Assembly (NCBI GenBank): GCA_004843165.1
Contig: CP039459.1
Location: 1,627,001 to 1,691,000 of the forward strand
From: Acetobacteraceae bacterium
GTDB lineage: Bacteria > Pseudomonadota > Alphaproteobacteria > Acetobacterales > Acetobacteraceae
Length of the DNA: 64,000 nt
Direction: 5' to 3'
Part shown: positions 44,930 to 52,418 of the stretch, piece after piece
Layout: every line of letters begins with the position of its first letter
Position numbering within the stretch: the stretch's first letter is position 1
Made by a program: the position numbers and the translations under genes
The notes under the pieces: model-generated
Seen by the model: the letters and a program-made list of their open reading frames with translations, nothing else
What the model was told of the DNA's origin: nothing
Database searches by the model: none

Positions 44930-46062
44930 CACAAATTTTTTCTTGGAAAAATTGGAAAAGCAAAACTCTTTTGGGAGTGTGTGCGCTGACCTGTCTTTCT
45001 TTATCAGGACATATTGCCATAGCGGCACCTCAAAAGGAGATTTCAGATCATCAGAAAAAAATGGCTGTTCGGGTTGTTGTTTTAACCGCTTTTGAAATTG
45101 GAAAAGATACAGGAGATCAGGCTGGAGAACTTCAAAATTGGGTCGAAAAATATCCTCTGAATAAAAAAATTGAGGCAAAAGATAGTTATCATGGACATTA
45201 TTTTTATAATGAAAAAGATCATGTTCTCGGTGTTTTGCTAGGCGAAGGGCATACCAGCACAGCGCAATCTTTAACTGCCTTGTTAAAAGATCCACGTTTT
45301 GACTTTAGCCATGCTTATTTTGTTTTGGCAGGGATTGCTGGTGGAAATCCGCATAAGATTTCTGTTGGGAGCGTGGCGTTGGCACGTTACGTTGTCAATG
45401 GCGGTATGTCACATATGATTGACCCAAGAGACATGCCAAAAGAGTGGCGTGATCCTTATATTCCAGCTCAATCCAGTGAGCCGTATCCTGTGCCACGGCC
45501 GGCAGCCCATTCTCAAGCCGGCGACATGGTTTATGATTTAAATTCATCTTTGGTTGATTGGGCCTTTGATAAGGTTTCTCAATACCCTTTGCCAGATAGT
45601 GAGAAATTACAAAATTCACGTAAGGCCTACGCCGATTATCCAGCGGCGCAAAAAGCGCCAGAGGTTGTTATCGGTGATGTGATTTCAAGTGAGACTTTCT
45701 GGGCAGGGCCGCATAGCAATGCATGGGCTGAAAGATGGGTGGATTACTGGACAGAGGGTAAAGGCTATTTCTCTACCACAGCGATGGAAGATCTTGCTGT
45801 GCCACTTGTTTTGGAAAGAGAAGCGAAGGCAGGGTTGGTTGATTCTAAGCGCTTGCTTGTTTTCCGCTCTGTCAGTAACTTTGACATGCCTCCAGCGGGG
45901 AAAGAGACGGCGGATCTATTTAAACAAGGAGAGGAAGGCTATATTGGTCTGGATGCTTCTGTAAATAATGTTTATTCTGTTGCCTCAATCATTGTTCGTG
46001 AAATTTCACAACATTGGCAGTCTTATAAAATGACTGTGCCTCAATCAGAATCTAAAGCGTAA
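44926..46062 (+). CDS. purine nucleoside permease (NUP) family protein, periplasmic
   Basis: A 378-residue protein with a signal peptide (CALTCLSLSGHIAIAAP). The domain VRVVVLTAFEIGKDTGDQAGEL and VLGVLLGEGHTSTAQSL leads into FVLAGIAGGNPHKISVGSVAL. This matches the NUP family, which is related in fold to purine nucleoside phosphorylases and may bind or cleave nucleosides rather than act as a channel. Coupled to the adenosine deaminase gene by ATGA. Together they imply periplasmic salvage of purine nucleosides. Confidence 0.85.
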   Translation: MTQIFSWKNWKSKTLLGVCALTCLSLSGHIAIAAPQKEISDHQKKMAVRVVVLTAFEIGKDTGDQAGELQNWVEKYPLNKKIEAKDSYHGHYFYNEKDHVLGVLLGEGHTSTAQSLTALLKDPRFDFSHAYFVLAGIAGGNPHKISVGSVALARYVVNGGMSHMIDPRDMPKEWRDPYIPAQSSEPYPVPRPAAHSQAGDMVYDLNSSLVDWAFDKVSQYPLPDSEKLQNSRKAYADYPAAQKAPEVVIGDVISSETFWAGPHSNAWAERWVDYWTEGKGYFSTTAMEDLAVPLVLEREAKAGLVDSKRLLVFRSVSNFDMPPAGKETADLFKQGEEGYIGLDASVNNVYSVASIIVREISQHWQSYKMTVPQSESKA

Positions 46063-46087
46063 TAGAATTAAAGGGAAGGGCATCTTA

Positions 46088-46417
46088 TTGTTTAGTCAGA
46101 TATGTACAGATCTTGTCGGATGGGCAACATTGGGTTCCTCTATTTGCTCAGGCCTTTCTGCCAAACTCTGGTGGGATGCTTCTCGCTTGCGTTTGCCCGA
46201 AAGATCTATGAAAGCAATCGGCTCTTTGAAATTACAGCAAATTTCAATGGAGAAAGCCTTTGATCAAATTGATACGGGCTTAAACAATCTTAATGAGATA
46301 CAAGTTGCACTCACAGAGAATAGCCGGGCCAATGCCAGAGCGGCTATTTGTGGTATGGGCGGAAGCGGTCTAGCCGCTTTAGCACTTTTACTAGGTCTTT
46401 TGTCTCATTTGCATTAA
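46088..46417 (+). CDS. small membrane protein, unknown function
   Basis: A 109-residue protein with a hydrophobic stretch at the start (CTDLVGWATLGSSICSGLSA), a polar helical middle (KAFDQIDTGLNNLNEIQV) and a C-terminal membrane segment (GGSGLAALALLLGLLSHLH). Not recognised. Translation likely starts at TTG 46088, preceded by AAGGGAAGG. It trails the nucleoside genes by 25 bases. Confidence 0.5.
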   Translation: MFSQICTDLVGWATLGSSICSGLSAKLWWDASRLRLPERSMKAIGSLKLQQISMEKAFDQIDTGLNNLNEIQVALTENSRANARAAICGMGGSGLAALALLLGLLSHLH

Positions 46418-46466
46418 GTTAGGGATTCTTATAGGTTTCGAGAGGGCTATCCCTTCATAAGAAAAT

Positions 46467-46497
46467 TTGACTTTTCTGTGAAAATAAGGAATATAGT
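46467..46497 (+). promoter_or_regulatory. possible promoter for rpmJ
   Basis: TTGACT (46467-46472) and TATAGT (46492-46497) are 19 bases apart, with five of six matches each to the sigma-70 boxes. rpmJ starts 110 bases further on. The spacing is one or two bases longer than ideal. The interval 46498-46606 shows no gene. Confidence 0.35.
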
Positions 46498-46606
46498 TCT
46501 TGAAATTTTTTCTTATTGGCCGTACCTCAGTACTATTCTGAAGAGAGTTTAATAAGAGTTTTTACCAACACAAGTTAAGACGCGTCTTAGACGTGGAAAG
46601 TGGAAC

Positions 46607-46732
46607 ATGAAAATACGTCATAGTCTAAAATCAGCTAAAACGCGCGATAAAAACTGTCAAATTGTTCGTCGCAGAGGCCGCGTTTACGTTATTAATAAAA
46701 AGAATCCTCGCATGAAGGCCCGTCAAGGCTAA
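46607..46732 (+). CDS. rpmJ: ribosomal protein bL36, cysteine-free form
   Basis: The 41-residue reading frame [20 protein letters not shown] with C-terminus [12 protein letters not shown] matches bL36, a small zinc-ribbon-like protein of the large ribosomal subunit. This copy has only one cysteine (CQIV) instead of the four-residue zinc site, the form typical of alphaproteobacteria. It is basic throughout and stands alone between unrelated genes, followed by a terminator. Confidence 0.95.
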   Translation: MKIRHSLKSAKTRDKNCQIVRRRGRVYVINKKNPRMKARQG

Positions 46733-46754
46733 GAGGATTTCCTTTTGATAAGAT

Positions 46755-46798
46755 AAAAAACCCTGATTCTTAGAGAGATCTGAGAGTCAGGGTTTTTT
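46755..46798 (+). terminator. rho-independent terminator after rpmJ
   Basis: AAAAAACCCTGA (46755-46766) pairs with TCAGGGTTTTTT (46787-46798), forming a long stem with a T run. It ends the rpmJ transcript and can also act for the convergent gene on the minus strand. The stretch 46799-46876 shows nothing else. Confidence 0.9.
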
Positions 46799-46876
46799 AT
46801 GTTTGTTATTTAAAGATTTTAGAATGGCTAACGATAAAAAAGAGATTATCCTTTTATCGTTTACAATATTTCTATT

Positions 46877-47866
46877 TTAGAAATGCCCACCGGTTCCAAA
46901 TGGCCCAAAGTCAATATTTGCGGCCATACGTTTCTTTTGCTCCTCATCCAATAGGGTAATCAGAGAATCATCTTTTTTAGCCGCACTTAAGACTTCATCT
47001 GTGGTGTGAGCCATTGTTTTCTTAAGCATGTCAGGGTTAAAGCTATCTATTTTTGAAGCATTTTCAGAAGAGGAGACACCGGAAAATTTACCAAGGTCAA
47101 CTGTCACTTGATGATCTACTTGGTGTAAGAGATCAATCAGAGAGGAATGAGTGTCCATTTTGCGATGTGGATCAAGGAATACGTTCTTGTCTGGCTCTCC
47201 AGGGATGAAAGAATCGTTTGATGCACCTTCGGGTAAAATACCGTCTTTTGGATATAAGAGATTACCTGAACTATCTTTAAATGGTAGGGGAATATAGGGC
47301 GTTAATGGCGCCGTTTCGCCATGACCAAAACCAGAGAATGTTCCAGAAATTGTGTCTGAGAATGGGGTTGCGCCACCGGAAACGGTTACGCCAACAGCAC
47401 GAATAGTATCTTGAACAGTACCGTTTATAAAATGAGGATTCCCTTGAACGGAGATATTATCCATATGACGTAAAGCGTCAGGACCCGCTGCAGAAATCGT
47501 GTCTTTTACATCTGTTTTAAGAAGTTCTGCTTTTTGAAGCCAAGAAACTTGCTGAGCTGAGGTTTCCCCTAGGATACCGTTGAGCGCACCAGACAAAGTA
47601 TCAGGACGTAGAAAAGCGTTATTGGATGTTGATTCAAAGCCTGTAACACTGGGGGTGAGGGCAGTCGTATTCAAAGCGCCAGAAACGCTATCTTTCGCTA
47701 TATTTACAGGAGATGAATTGTTGTCTGCCATGCCCGTCTGAACTTGGCGCATGGTAGCATTATAGTGATGACTTAAATCACTAAGATCATTTTTTGTAAC
47801 AAAGGAAGGGCCAGAAAGCCCCCCACCAGGAAGAGTGGGGGAAGCATTTAAATGGGTATAAACCAC
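46877..47866 (-). CDS. unknown protein with ~31-residue imperfect repeats
   Basis: A 329-residue hydrophilic protein, rich in Ser, Thr, Gly and Asn, without signal peptide. It starts at a GTG (47866). Five copies of a short motif, D-S/T-V/L/I-S-G-A, occur at residues 59 (DSVSGALN), 89 (DTLSGALN), 122 (DTISAAG), 153 (DTIRAVG) and 171 (DTISGTF), at spacings of 30, 33, 31 and 18. The low-complexity sequence resembles secreted or surface proteins, but no export signal is visible. The C-terminus is helical and acidic then ends FGTGGHF. Function unknown. Upstream 47867-48026 holds no clear gene. Confidence 0.6.
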   Translation of the reverse strand: MVYTHLNASPTLPGGGLSGPSFVTKNDLSDLSHHYNATMRQVQTGMADNNSSPVNIAKDSVSGALNTTALTPSVTGFESTSNNAFLRPDTLSGALNGILGETSAQQVSWLQKAELLKTDVKDTISAAGPDALRHMDNISVQGNPHFINGTVQDTIRAVGVTVSGGATPFSDTISGTFSGFGHGETAPLTPYIPLPFKDSSGNLLYPKDGILPEGASNDSFIPGEPDKNVFLDPHRKMDTHSSLIDLLHQVDHQVTVDLGKFSGVSSSENASKIDSFNPDMLKKTMAHTTDEVLSAAKKDDSLITLLDEEQKKRMAANIDFGPFGTGGHF

Positions 47867-48026
47867 GTATAAATATATTCCTATCTTTAAGATCTTCCTC
47901 GATAAGGCTAAAATCCAATATCAAGAAAGCTATAATTTAATGATCTTTAATCGAAACTCTTTTATTTGTGATCTAGCTAACATCGGAGATAAAATAGAAA
48001 ACAAATTTTATATAATTTGTTCCACG

Positions 48027-50099
48027 CTAGAATGCACAGAACATCTTCTTAATACTTTCTATCTCAGATGTCCAGATTCTTTCTTCTAAATCACTTGGCG
48101 CACGCCAGTCTCCTCGTGGCGAGAGGCCAATATCAGGCAGTATTTTCGGTCCATTTGGCATTGCGCTTCGTTTAAATTGACTGAAATTGAAAAAGCGTTT
48201 CCCAAAGATTTCAAGCCATTTTAAGAGTTCTTTTGCCTCGTAGGAATGGCTGTTTTCTGTGCTGTGTTTTCCCCAGGCTTTTTGGAGAAGAAAAGCGATA
48301 CGTTTCGGGCCTGCACCATATTTTAAAACATGCCATAGAATGAAATCTTGCAATGCGTAAGGTCCGATGGCGGATTCTGTGCTTTGAAGCGTATTTGGGT
48401 TATCACTTGGCAGGAGTTCCGGTGAAATAGGACGTTCTGCAATTTTTGCTAAAATTTCTCGAAGCGCAGAAGGATAGGTTTTTAGGGCATCTTTATTTGA
48501 AAAATAGCAAACAATTTGTTGAATAAGGGTTTTTGGAATACCCGCATTCACATTGTAATGTGCCATTTGATCCCCAACACCATAAGTACACCAGCCTAAG
48601 GCGAGTTCAGACAAATCACCTGTGCCGATGACAAGCGCATTCTGCTGTCCGGCTAAACGGAAAAGAAGATCTGTTCTAATACCTGCTTGCACATTTTCAA
48701 AGGTAAGATCTAGGCTATTCCTCATCTCATTTGGAGATATGTTGCCCTGAAGAGGAAAATCTTTTGCAGGATGATCCAAGCTTTGAAAGATTTTCTGACA
48801 AATGGGGCGGATATCAATATTTTTTATCTCAACTTGCAGGCTCTTCATAAGTTGTGCGCCAAGATCTTCGCTGGTTTTGGAAGTCCCATAACCAGTAAGC
48901 GAGCAAGCGATAATTTTATCGAAAGACCAGTTTAAAATCTCTGCTGAACGATGGCAGACTAGAAGCGCTAAGGCACTGTCAAGACCGCCTGAGACACCGA
49001 TAACCATTTTGGAAGCTTTGCTGGCTTGAAGGCGCTTAGCGAGACCAACTGCTTGGTATTCTAAGACCTCAAGGGTATTTTCTGCCATGCTTTCTTTTTG
49101 AAAATGGAAAGGAAAGGGCGAAATATTTCTTTCAAAACCAATATCTTCGGAAATGGGGGAAAGATGAAATGCAATGAAAGTAAATTTATCTTTCGTCTTA
49201 CGGGGAGGGAGCTGACGAAAATAGTTGGACCTAAGACGTTTTGCCCGTAGCGCTTGCAGATCAATGTCACGGATGAGGAGCTCTGGAGAATCTGGAAGGG
49301 AAGAGGCTATATCGCCAAGCATTTCTCCGGCTTCATAAATCATCATCTGACCGTCCCATACAAGATCGTTGGTAGATTCTCCCCAGCCAGAGGCGGCATA
49401 GATATAACCTGTCATAAGACGTTTTGCGTAAGAGGCACATAAAAGATGACGATCTTTTTTACGTCCGATCAGTCCAGGAGAAGCAGAAAGATTCGCAATG
49501 ATTAAGGCTCCAGCCTCGATTTGCGCAATACCAGGGGAGTTTGGAACCCAAAGATCTTGACAGATTTCGACACCAAAGCACAAATCAGGAAAGTCTTTTG
49601 CTTGAAAAAGTAGATCTGTTCCAAAAGGATATGTTTTTCCCCAGAGAGAAATTTGCTGCTGTTGAACATTTTGGCCAGAGGCAAAATGGCGCGCCTCATA
49701 AAATTCGCCTTCCGAGAGGATATGCGTTTTAGGGACAAGTCCTAGAAGTATTCCTTTATGAAAAATGGCGGCGCAATTATAGAGGGTCTGGTTATGGCAA
49801 ATGGGGAGACCGACAACGCCAACAGAATACCAATCCTTAGAGGCGTGAACAAGAATTTTAAGCGCTTCTAGCGCTTCATCAAGAATGGGGCGCTGAAAAA
49901 AAAGATCTTCAAGACTATAGCCTGTCAATGATAATTCCGGAAAGACGGTGACAGCAACCTGTTTTTTGTCACATTGCCGCATGATATTTGCCACCAGCTT
50001 GGCATTCTCCTTAGGCGCACCTAAGCGAATGGGATGGTGAGCCGCCGCAACACGGCAAAATCCTTGATGATAAATAGAATGGAAGCAATCTTTAGGCAT
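48027..50099 (-). CDS. nadE: glutamine-dependent NAD+ synthetase
   Basis: A 690-residue, two-domain enzyme that amidates deamido-NAD using glutamine. The N-terminal nitrilase-type glutaminase has Glu55 (FPELSLTGY), Lys124 (VPKTHIL) and Cys180 (GVEICQDLW). The C-terminal synthetase has the PP-loop VIGVSGGLDSALALLV near 370 and GTGDLSELALGWCTYG. This is the long form that does not need free ammonia. It starts a minus-strand run; dsbB lies three bases upstream of its ATG. Confidence 0.95.
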   Translation of the reverse strand: MPKDCFHSIYHQGFCRVAAAHHPIRLGAPKENAKLVANIMRQCDKKQVAVTVFPELSLTGYSLEDLFFQRPILDEALEALKILVHASKDWYSVGVVGLPICHNQTLYNCAAIFHKGILLGLVPKTHILSEGEFYEARHFASGQNVQQQQISLWGKTYPFGTDLLFQAKDFPDLCFGVEICQDLWVPNSPGIAQIEAGALIIANLSASPGLIGRKKDRHLLCASYAKRLMTGYIYAASGWGESTNDLVWDGQMMIYEAGEMLGDIASSLPDSPELLIRDIDLQALRAKRLRSNYFRQLPPRKTKDKFTFIAFHLSPISEDIGFERNISPFPFHFQKESMAENTLEVLEYQAVGLAKRLQASKASKMVIGVSGGLDSALALLVCHRSAEILNWSFDKIIACSLTGYGTSKTSEDLGAQLMKSLQVEIKNIDIRPICQKIFQSLDHPAKDFPLQGNISPNEMRNSLDLTFENVQAGIRTDLLFRLAGQQNALVIGTGDLSELALGWCTYGVGDQMAHYNVNAGIPKTLIQQIVCYFSNKDALKTYPSALREILAKIAERPISPELLPSDNPNTLQSTESAIGPYALQDFILWHVLKYGAGPKRIAFLLQKAWGKHSTENSHSYEAKELLKWLEIFGKRFFNFSQFKRSAMPNGPKILPDIGLSPRGDWRAPSDLEERIWTSEIESIKKMFCAF

Positions 50100-50102
50100 T
50101 AT

Positions 50103-50618
50103 TTATTTTTCGTTATTGAAATGAGATTTTGCAAAGATGAGAAGAAAAGTCCCTAGAAGTGTGAGCAGACTATAAATAAATCCCCATAATGTGAGGGGAA
50201 GACCAAAAAGATAGTCTGGTGTGTCACACGGCTTTGCCGGCAAGTCAGGTAAATCCTTGATAAGATTGAGATGCGTATGGGTGTAAAGACTTGTCTGTGC
50301 AGAGCAAGAAGCAAAAGGGCTTTCCCACCAGCCTTGTTCAACACCAATATGTAGAAAGCCTAATCCCAGAGAGGCAACAAGCGTTAAGCATCCAAGTGTG
50401 ACAAAAAATGGAAAGCCACGATCCTTGAAAAAAAGAATAAGTAAACCGGTAAGGCTTAAAACAATCCAAGGTTTTCGTTCCAGATAGCAGAGCTCGCAAG
50501 GGACAAGGTAGAGGACATGCTGTAGAAATTGCGCCGTCCCAAAGGCAAAAATCCCTGCAAGAAGAAAGAAAATCCCTAAAAAGAAAGGGGAAGATAAGGG
50601 CTTGAAAGAAAATGTCAT
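50103..50618 (-). CDS. dsbB: disulfide bond formation protein DsbB
   Basis: A 171-residue membrane protein with four hydrophobic segments. The first cysteine pair is CELC (41, 44) at the periplasmic edge of a helix, the second Cys105 and Cys131 in the loop before helix 4. DsbB reoxidises DsbA using quinone. The matching DsbA is not in the window, but CcmG and CcmH nearby need the same thiol balance. Its start overlaps the DUF2155 stop by four bases. Confidence 0.92.
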   Translation of the reverse strand: MTFSFKPLSSPFFLGIFFLLAGIFAFGTAQFLQHVLYLVPCELCYLERKPWIVLSLTGLLILFFKDRGFPFFVTLGCLTLVASLGLGFLHIGVEQGWWESPFASCSAQTSLYTHTHLNLIKDLPDLPAKPCDTPDYLFGLPLTLWGFIYSLLTLLGTFLLIFAKSHFNNEK

Positions 50619-51760
50619 GTGGCGGCGTTTGCGTTCGTTGCTGAAGGCGCTCCAATTGGATTTAAAGTTCCCTCTGAAGCGGTGGCACTACGATCTTTTG
50701 ACTTTTCGTGGTGGTGATGTTTGTGTTTTTTCTTCTTTTTAGATGTGTCTTCTGCCGGATTTGAAGCAAAAGGAAGATCAGTGGCCTTAGCTGGCGGTAA
50801 GGTGAGATTTCCAGGTGGCGGTGTCCCCGGTGTCAAAGTCGCCTGTTCTGTAGGGTCAGTAGGGGGTGCGACAGAATTTGTTATAGGCGCAGAAGTGTCC
50901 TGAAGAGGTGTTGTCACAGGTTTTGAGGAAACGAGAGGGGAAAGCTTGGGTGCTACTGGTTCTCCTGTGCAGCGGACAGCCTGAATACTATATAAGGGGC
51001 TGGGATAAATATTGACAGCAGGTTCTGCGGCCAAGAACCATCCTTCGAATTGCCGTTGCAAAGGCACTTCACCATCTTCATTCGTCTTGAGTGGAATTTC
51101 TGAGAGTCCTAATCGGATCGCCGTATCAGCCGGAAGACCAGCCGGTTTCTGATTGCAGGCGTAAAGCCGTAAGGTGAGGCGATGGAAAGTAACCGTTGTA
51201 CCGACTGGGATTTCAAGTTCTTTGGTTTCAGAAGTCACACGATCTAAGATGCGGATTTCACCGATAGAGCGCCCTTCCCAGCTAGTGGCAGGATAGATCA
51301 AAGGTGCCGGAAGTAATGCCGGTGGTGTTTCCGGCGTGGCACGCATAGGCAATGTTGGTGTCGTTGGCGTAGCTGGTGCAGGCGGGGATGTCGTTTCTTT
51401 ATTTTGTGTCTCAGTGGTGCTTGTGGGGAGCGGAGAGGCAGCAGGAATGGAGGGTGATTGTCCCGAACCTTGAGGCAAAACAGAAGATGATGGCGTTGTG
51501 TCTTGTGTTTGTGCAATGGCTGGCGTGTTTAAGAAAAGCGTAAGAAGGCCAAAACCGGCAGCAAGATAAAGGAGAAGCTTTTTCATTGCTTCGTTCATAT
51601 TTTCTTTAGAAACGCCCATAGCCAGACCATCCTCAAAAACATCTTGTGTCATTTGAGTCAGTTCCATTTCATTCTCATGGAGAAGGCGAAGCTTTTCGCT
51701 GCATTCCAGCTTATCACCGTTTTCATCTCGCCAAGTGAAGTTTGGGGGTATATTCGACAT
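50615..51760 (-). CDS. DUF2155 protein with an extra N-terminal segment and a Lys/His tail
   Basis: A 381-residue frame. Residues 1-58 look like a separate small helical domain (FTWRDENGDKLECSEKLRLL). A signal peptide then starts at Met59 (MKKLLLYLAAGFGLLTLFL, ending near AIAQTQ). A Pro/Ser/Thr linker leads to the DUF2155 domain (about 160-265: WEGRSIGEIRILDRVT, LRLYACNQKP, FEGWFLAAEP, YSIQAVRC). A second disordered part ends in KKKKKHKHHHHEK (341-353). DUF2155 proteins are periplasmic, of unknown role. An internal start at Met55 or Met59 (51598/51586) would give a normal exported protein, so two translation products are possible. Coupled to dsbB by ATGA. Confidence 0.8.
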   Translation of the reverse strand: MSNIPPNFTWRDENGDKLECSEKLRLLHENEMELTQMTQDVFEDGLAMGVSKENMNEAMKKLLLYLAAGFGLLTLFLNTPAIAQTQDTTPSSSVLPQGSGQSPSIPAASPLPTSTTETQNKETTSPPAPATPTTPTLPMRATPETPPALLPAPLIYPATSWEGRSIGEIRILDRVTSETKELEIPVGTTVTFHRLTLRLYACNQKPAGLPADTAIRLGLSEIPLKTNEDGEVPLQRQFEGWFLAAEPAVNIYPSPLYSIQAVRCTGEPVAPKLSPLVSSKPVTTPLQDTSAPITNSVAPPTDPTEQATLTPGTPPPGNLTLPPAKATDLPFASNPAEDTSKKKKKHKHHHHEKSKDRSATASEGTLNPIGAPSATNANAAT

Positions 51761-51772
51761 ATTTCAAAGCTT

Positions 51773-52273
51773 TTAAGAATGTTTTGAAGGGGGGGGCGCA
51801 GAATCTTTTTCACCGGCGGAAAAGACAAACTTACTAATGAGTTCTTCAAGGCTAACTGTACCTTGGGTATCTGAAATGACTTGATGCGGCTGTAGAATTT
51901 TTGTTTCTGCGCCTGGGGTTAAGGCAATATATTTGCCGCCCAAAAGAGAATCCGACGTGATAATGGCATTTGAATCAATGGGCAGTAAGATTTCTTTTTG
52001 CAAGGAAAAATCCGCATGTGCTTGCCATGTTTTCGGATCAATGAAAATTTTTTGAACAGTTCCAACTTTTACGCCTGCTAGACGAATATCAGAGCCTATC
52101 TCTAATCCATCAACCCGTGGGAAAACGGCTGAGAGCGAATAATGTCTCAGAGAGCGGTGGTGAAAAGAAGAAAAAGCCGTAAAAGCAATCAGACCGGCAA
52201 TTAAAATGAGTAAAAATCCTGTCACAATTTCCCAAAAATTTTGTGTGGTTTTCGTAACTGGGAAAAAAGACAT
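51773..52273 (-). CDS. MCE/MlaD-type phospholipid transport protein
   Basis: A 166-residue protein anchored by one N-terminal helix (GFLLILIAGLIAFTAF) with a single MCE domain: LSAVFPRVDGLEIGSDIRLAGVKVG followed by SDSLLGGKYIALTPG. It resembles MlaD, which forms the ring of the Mla lipid transport system. The family's other genes (mlaE, mlaF, mlaC) are not here. It lies 12 bases before the DUF2155 gene and may head that transcript. The C-terminal tail is short and proline-rich. Confidence 0.85.
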   Translation of the reverse strand: MSFFPVTKTTQNFWEIVTGFLLILIAGLIAFTAFSSFHHRSLRHYSLSAVFPRVDGLEIGSDIRLAGVKVGTVQKIFIDPKTWQAHADFSLQKEILLPIDSNAIITSDSLLGGKYIALTPGAETKILQPHQVISDTQGTVSLEELISKFVFSAGEKDSAPPPSKHS

Positions 52274-52418
52274 GATAAAAAACTGATCCTCCGAGGGTAG
52301 AGAGTACTATTCGGGGTAAAATTAACAGAAAAAAATCATCCTGACACTATCTATAATTATCCCCTAAAATCTTTCAGAGGTGATCTGTAGAATAAATGCT
52401 GCATTCTGAAGAGAGGGG

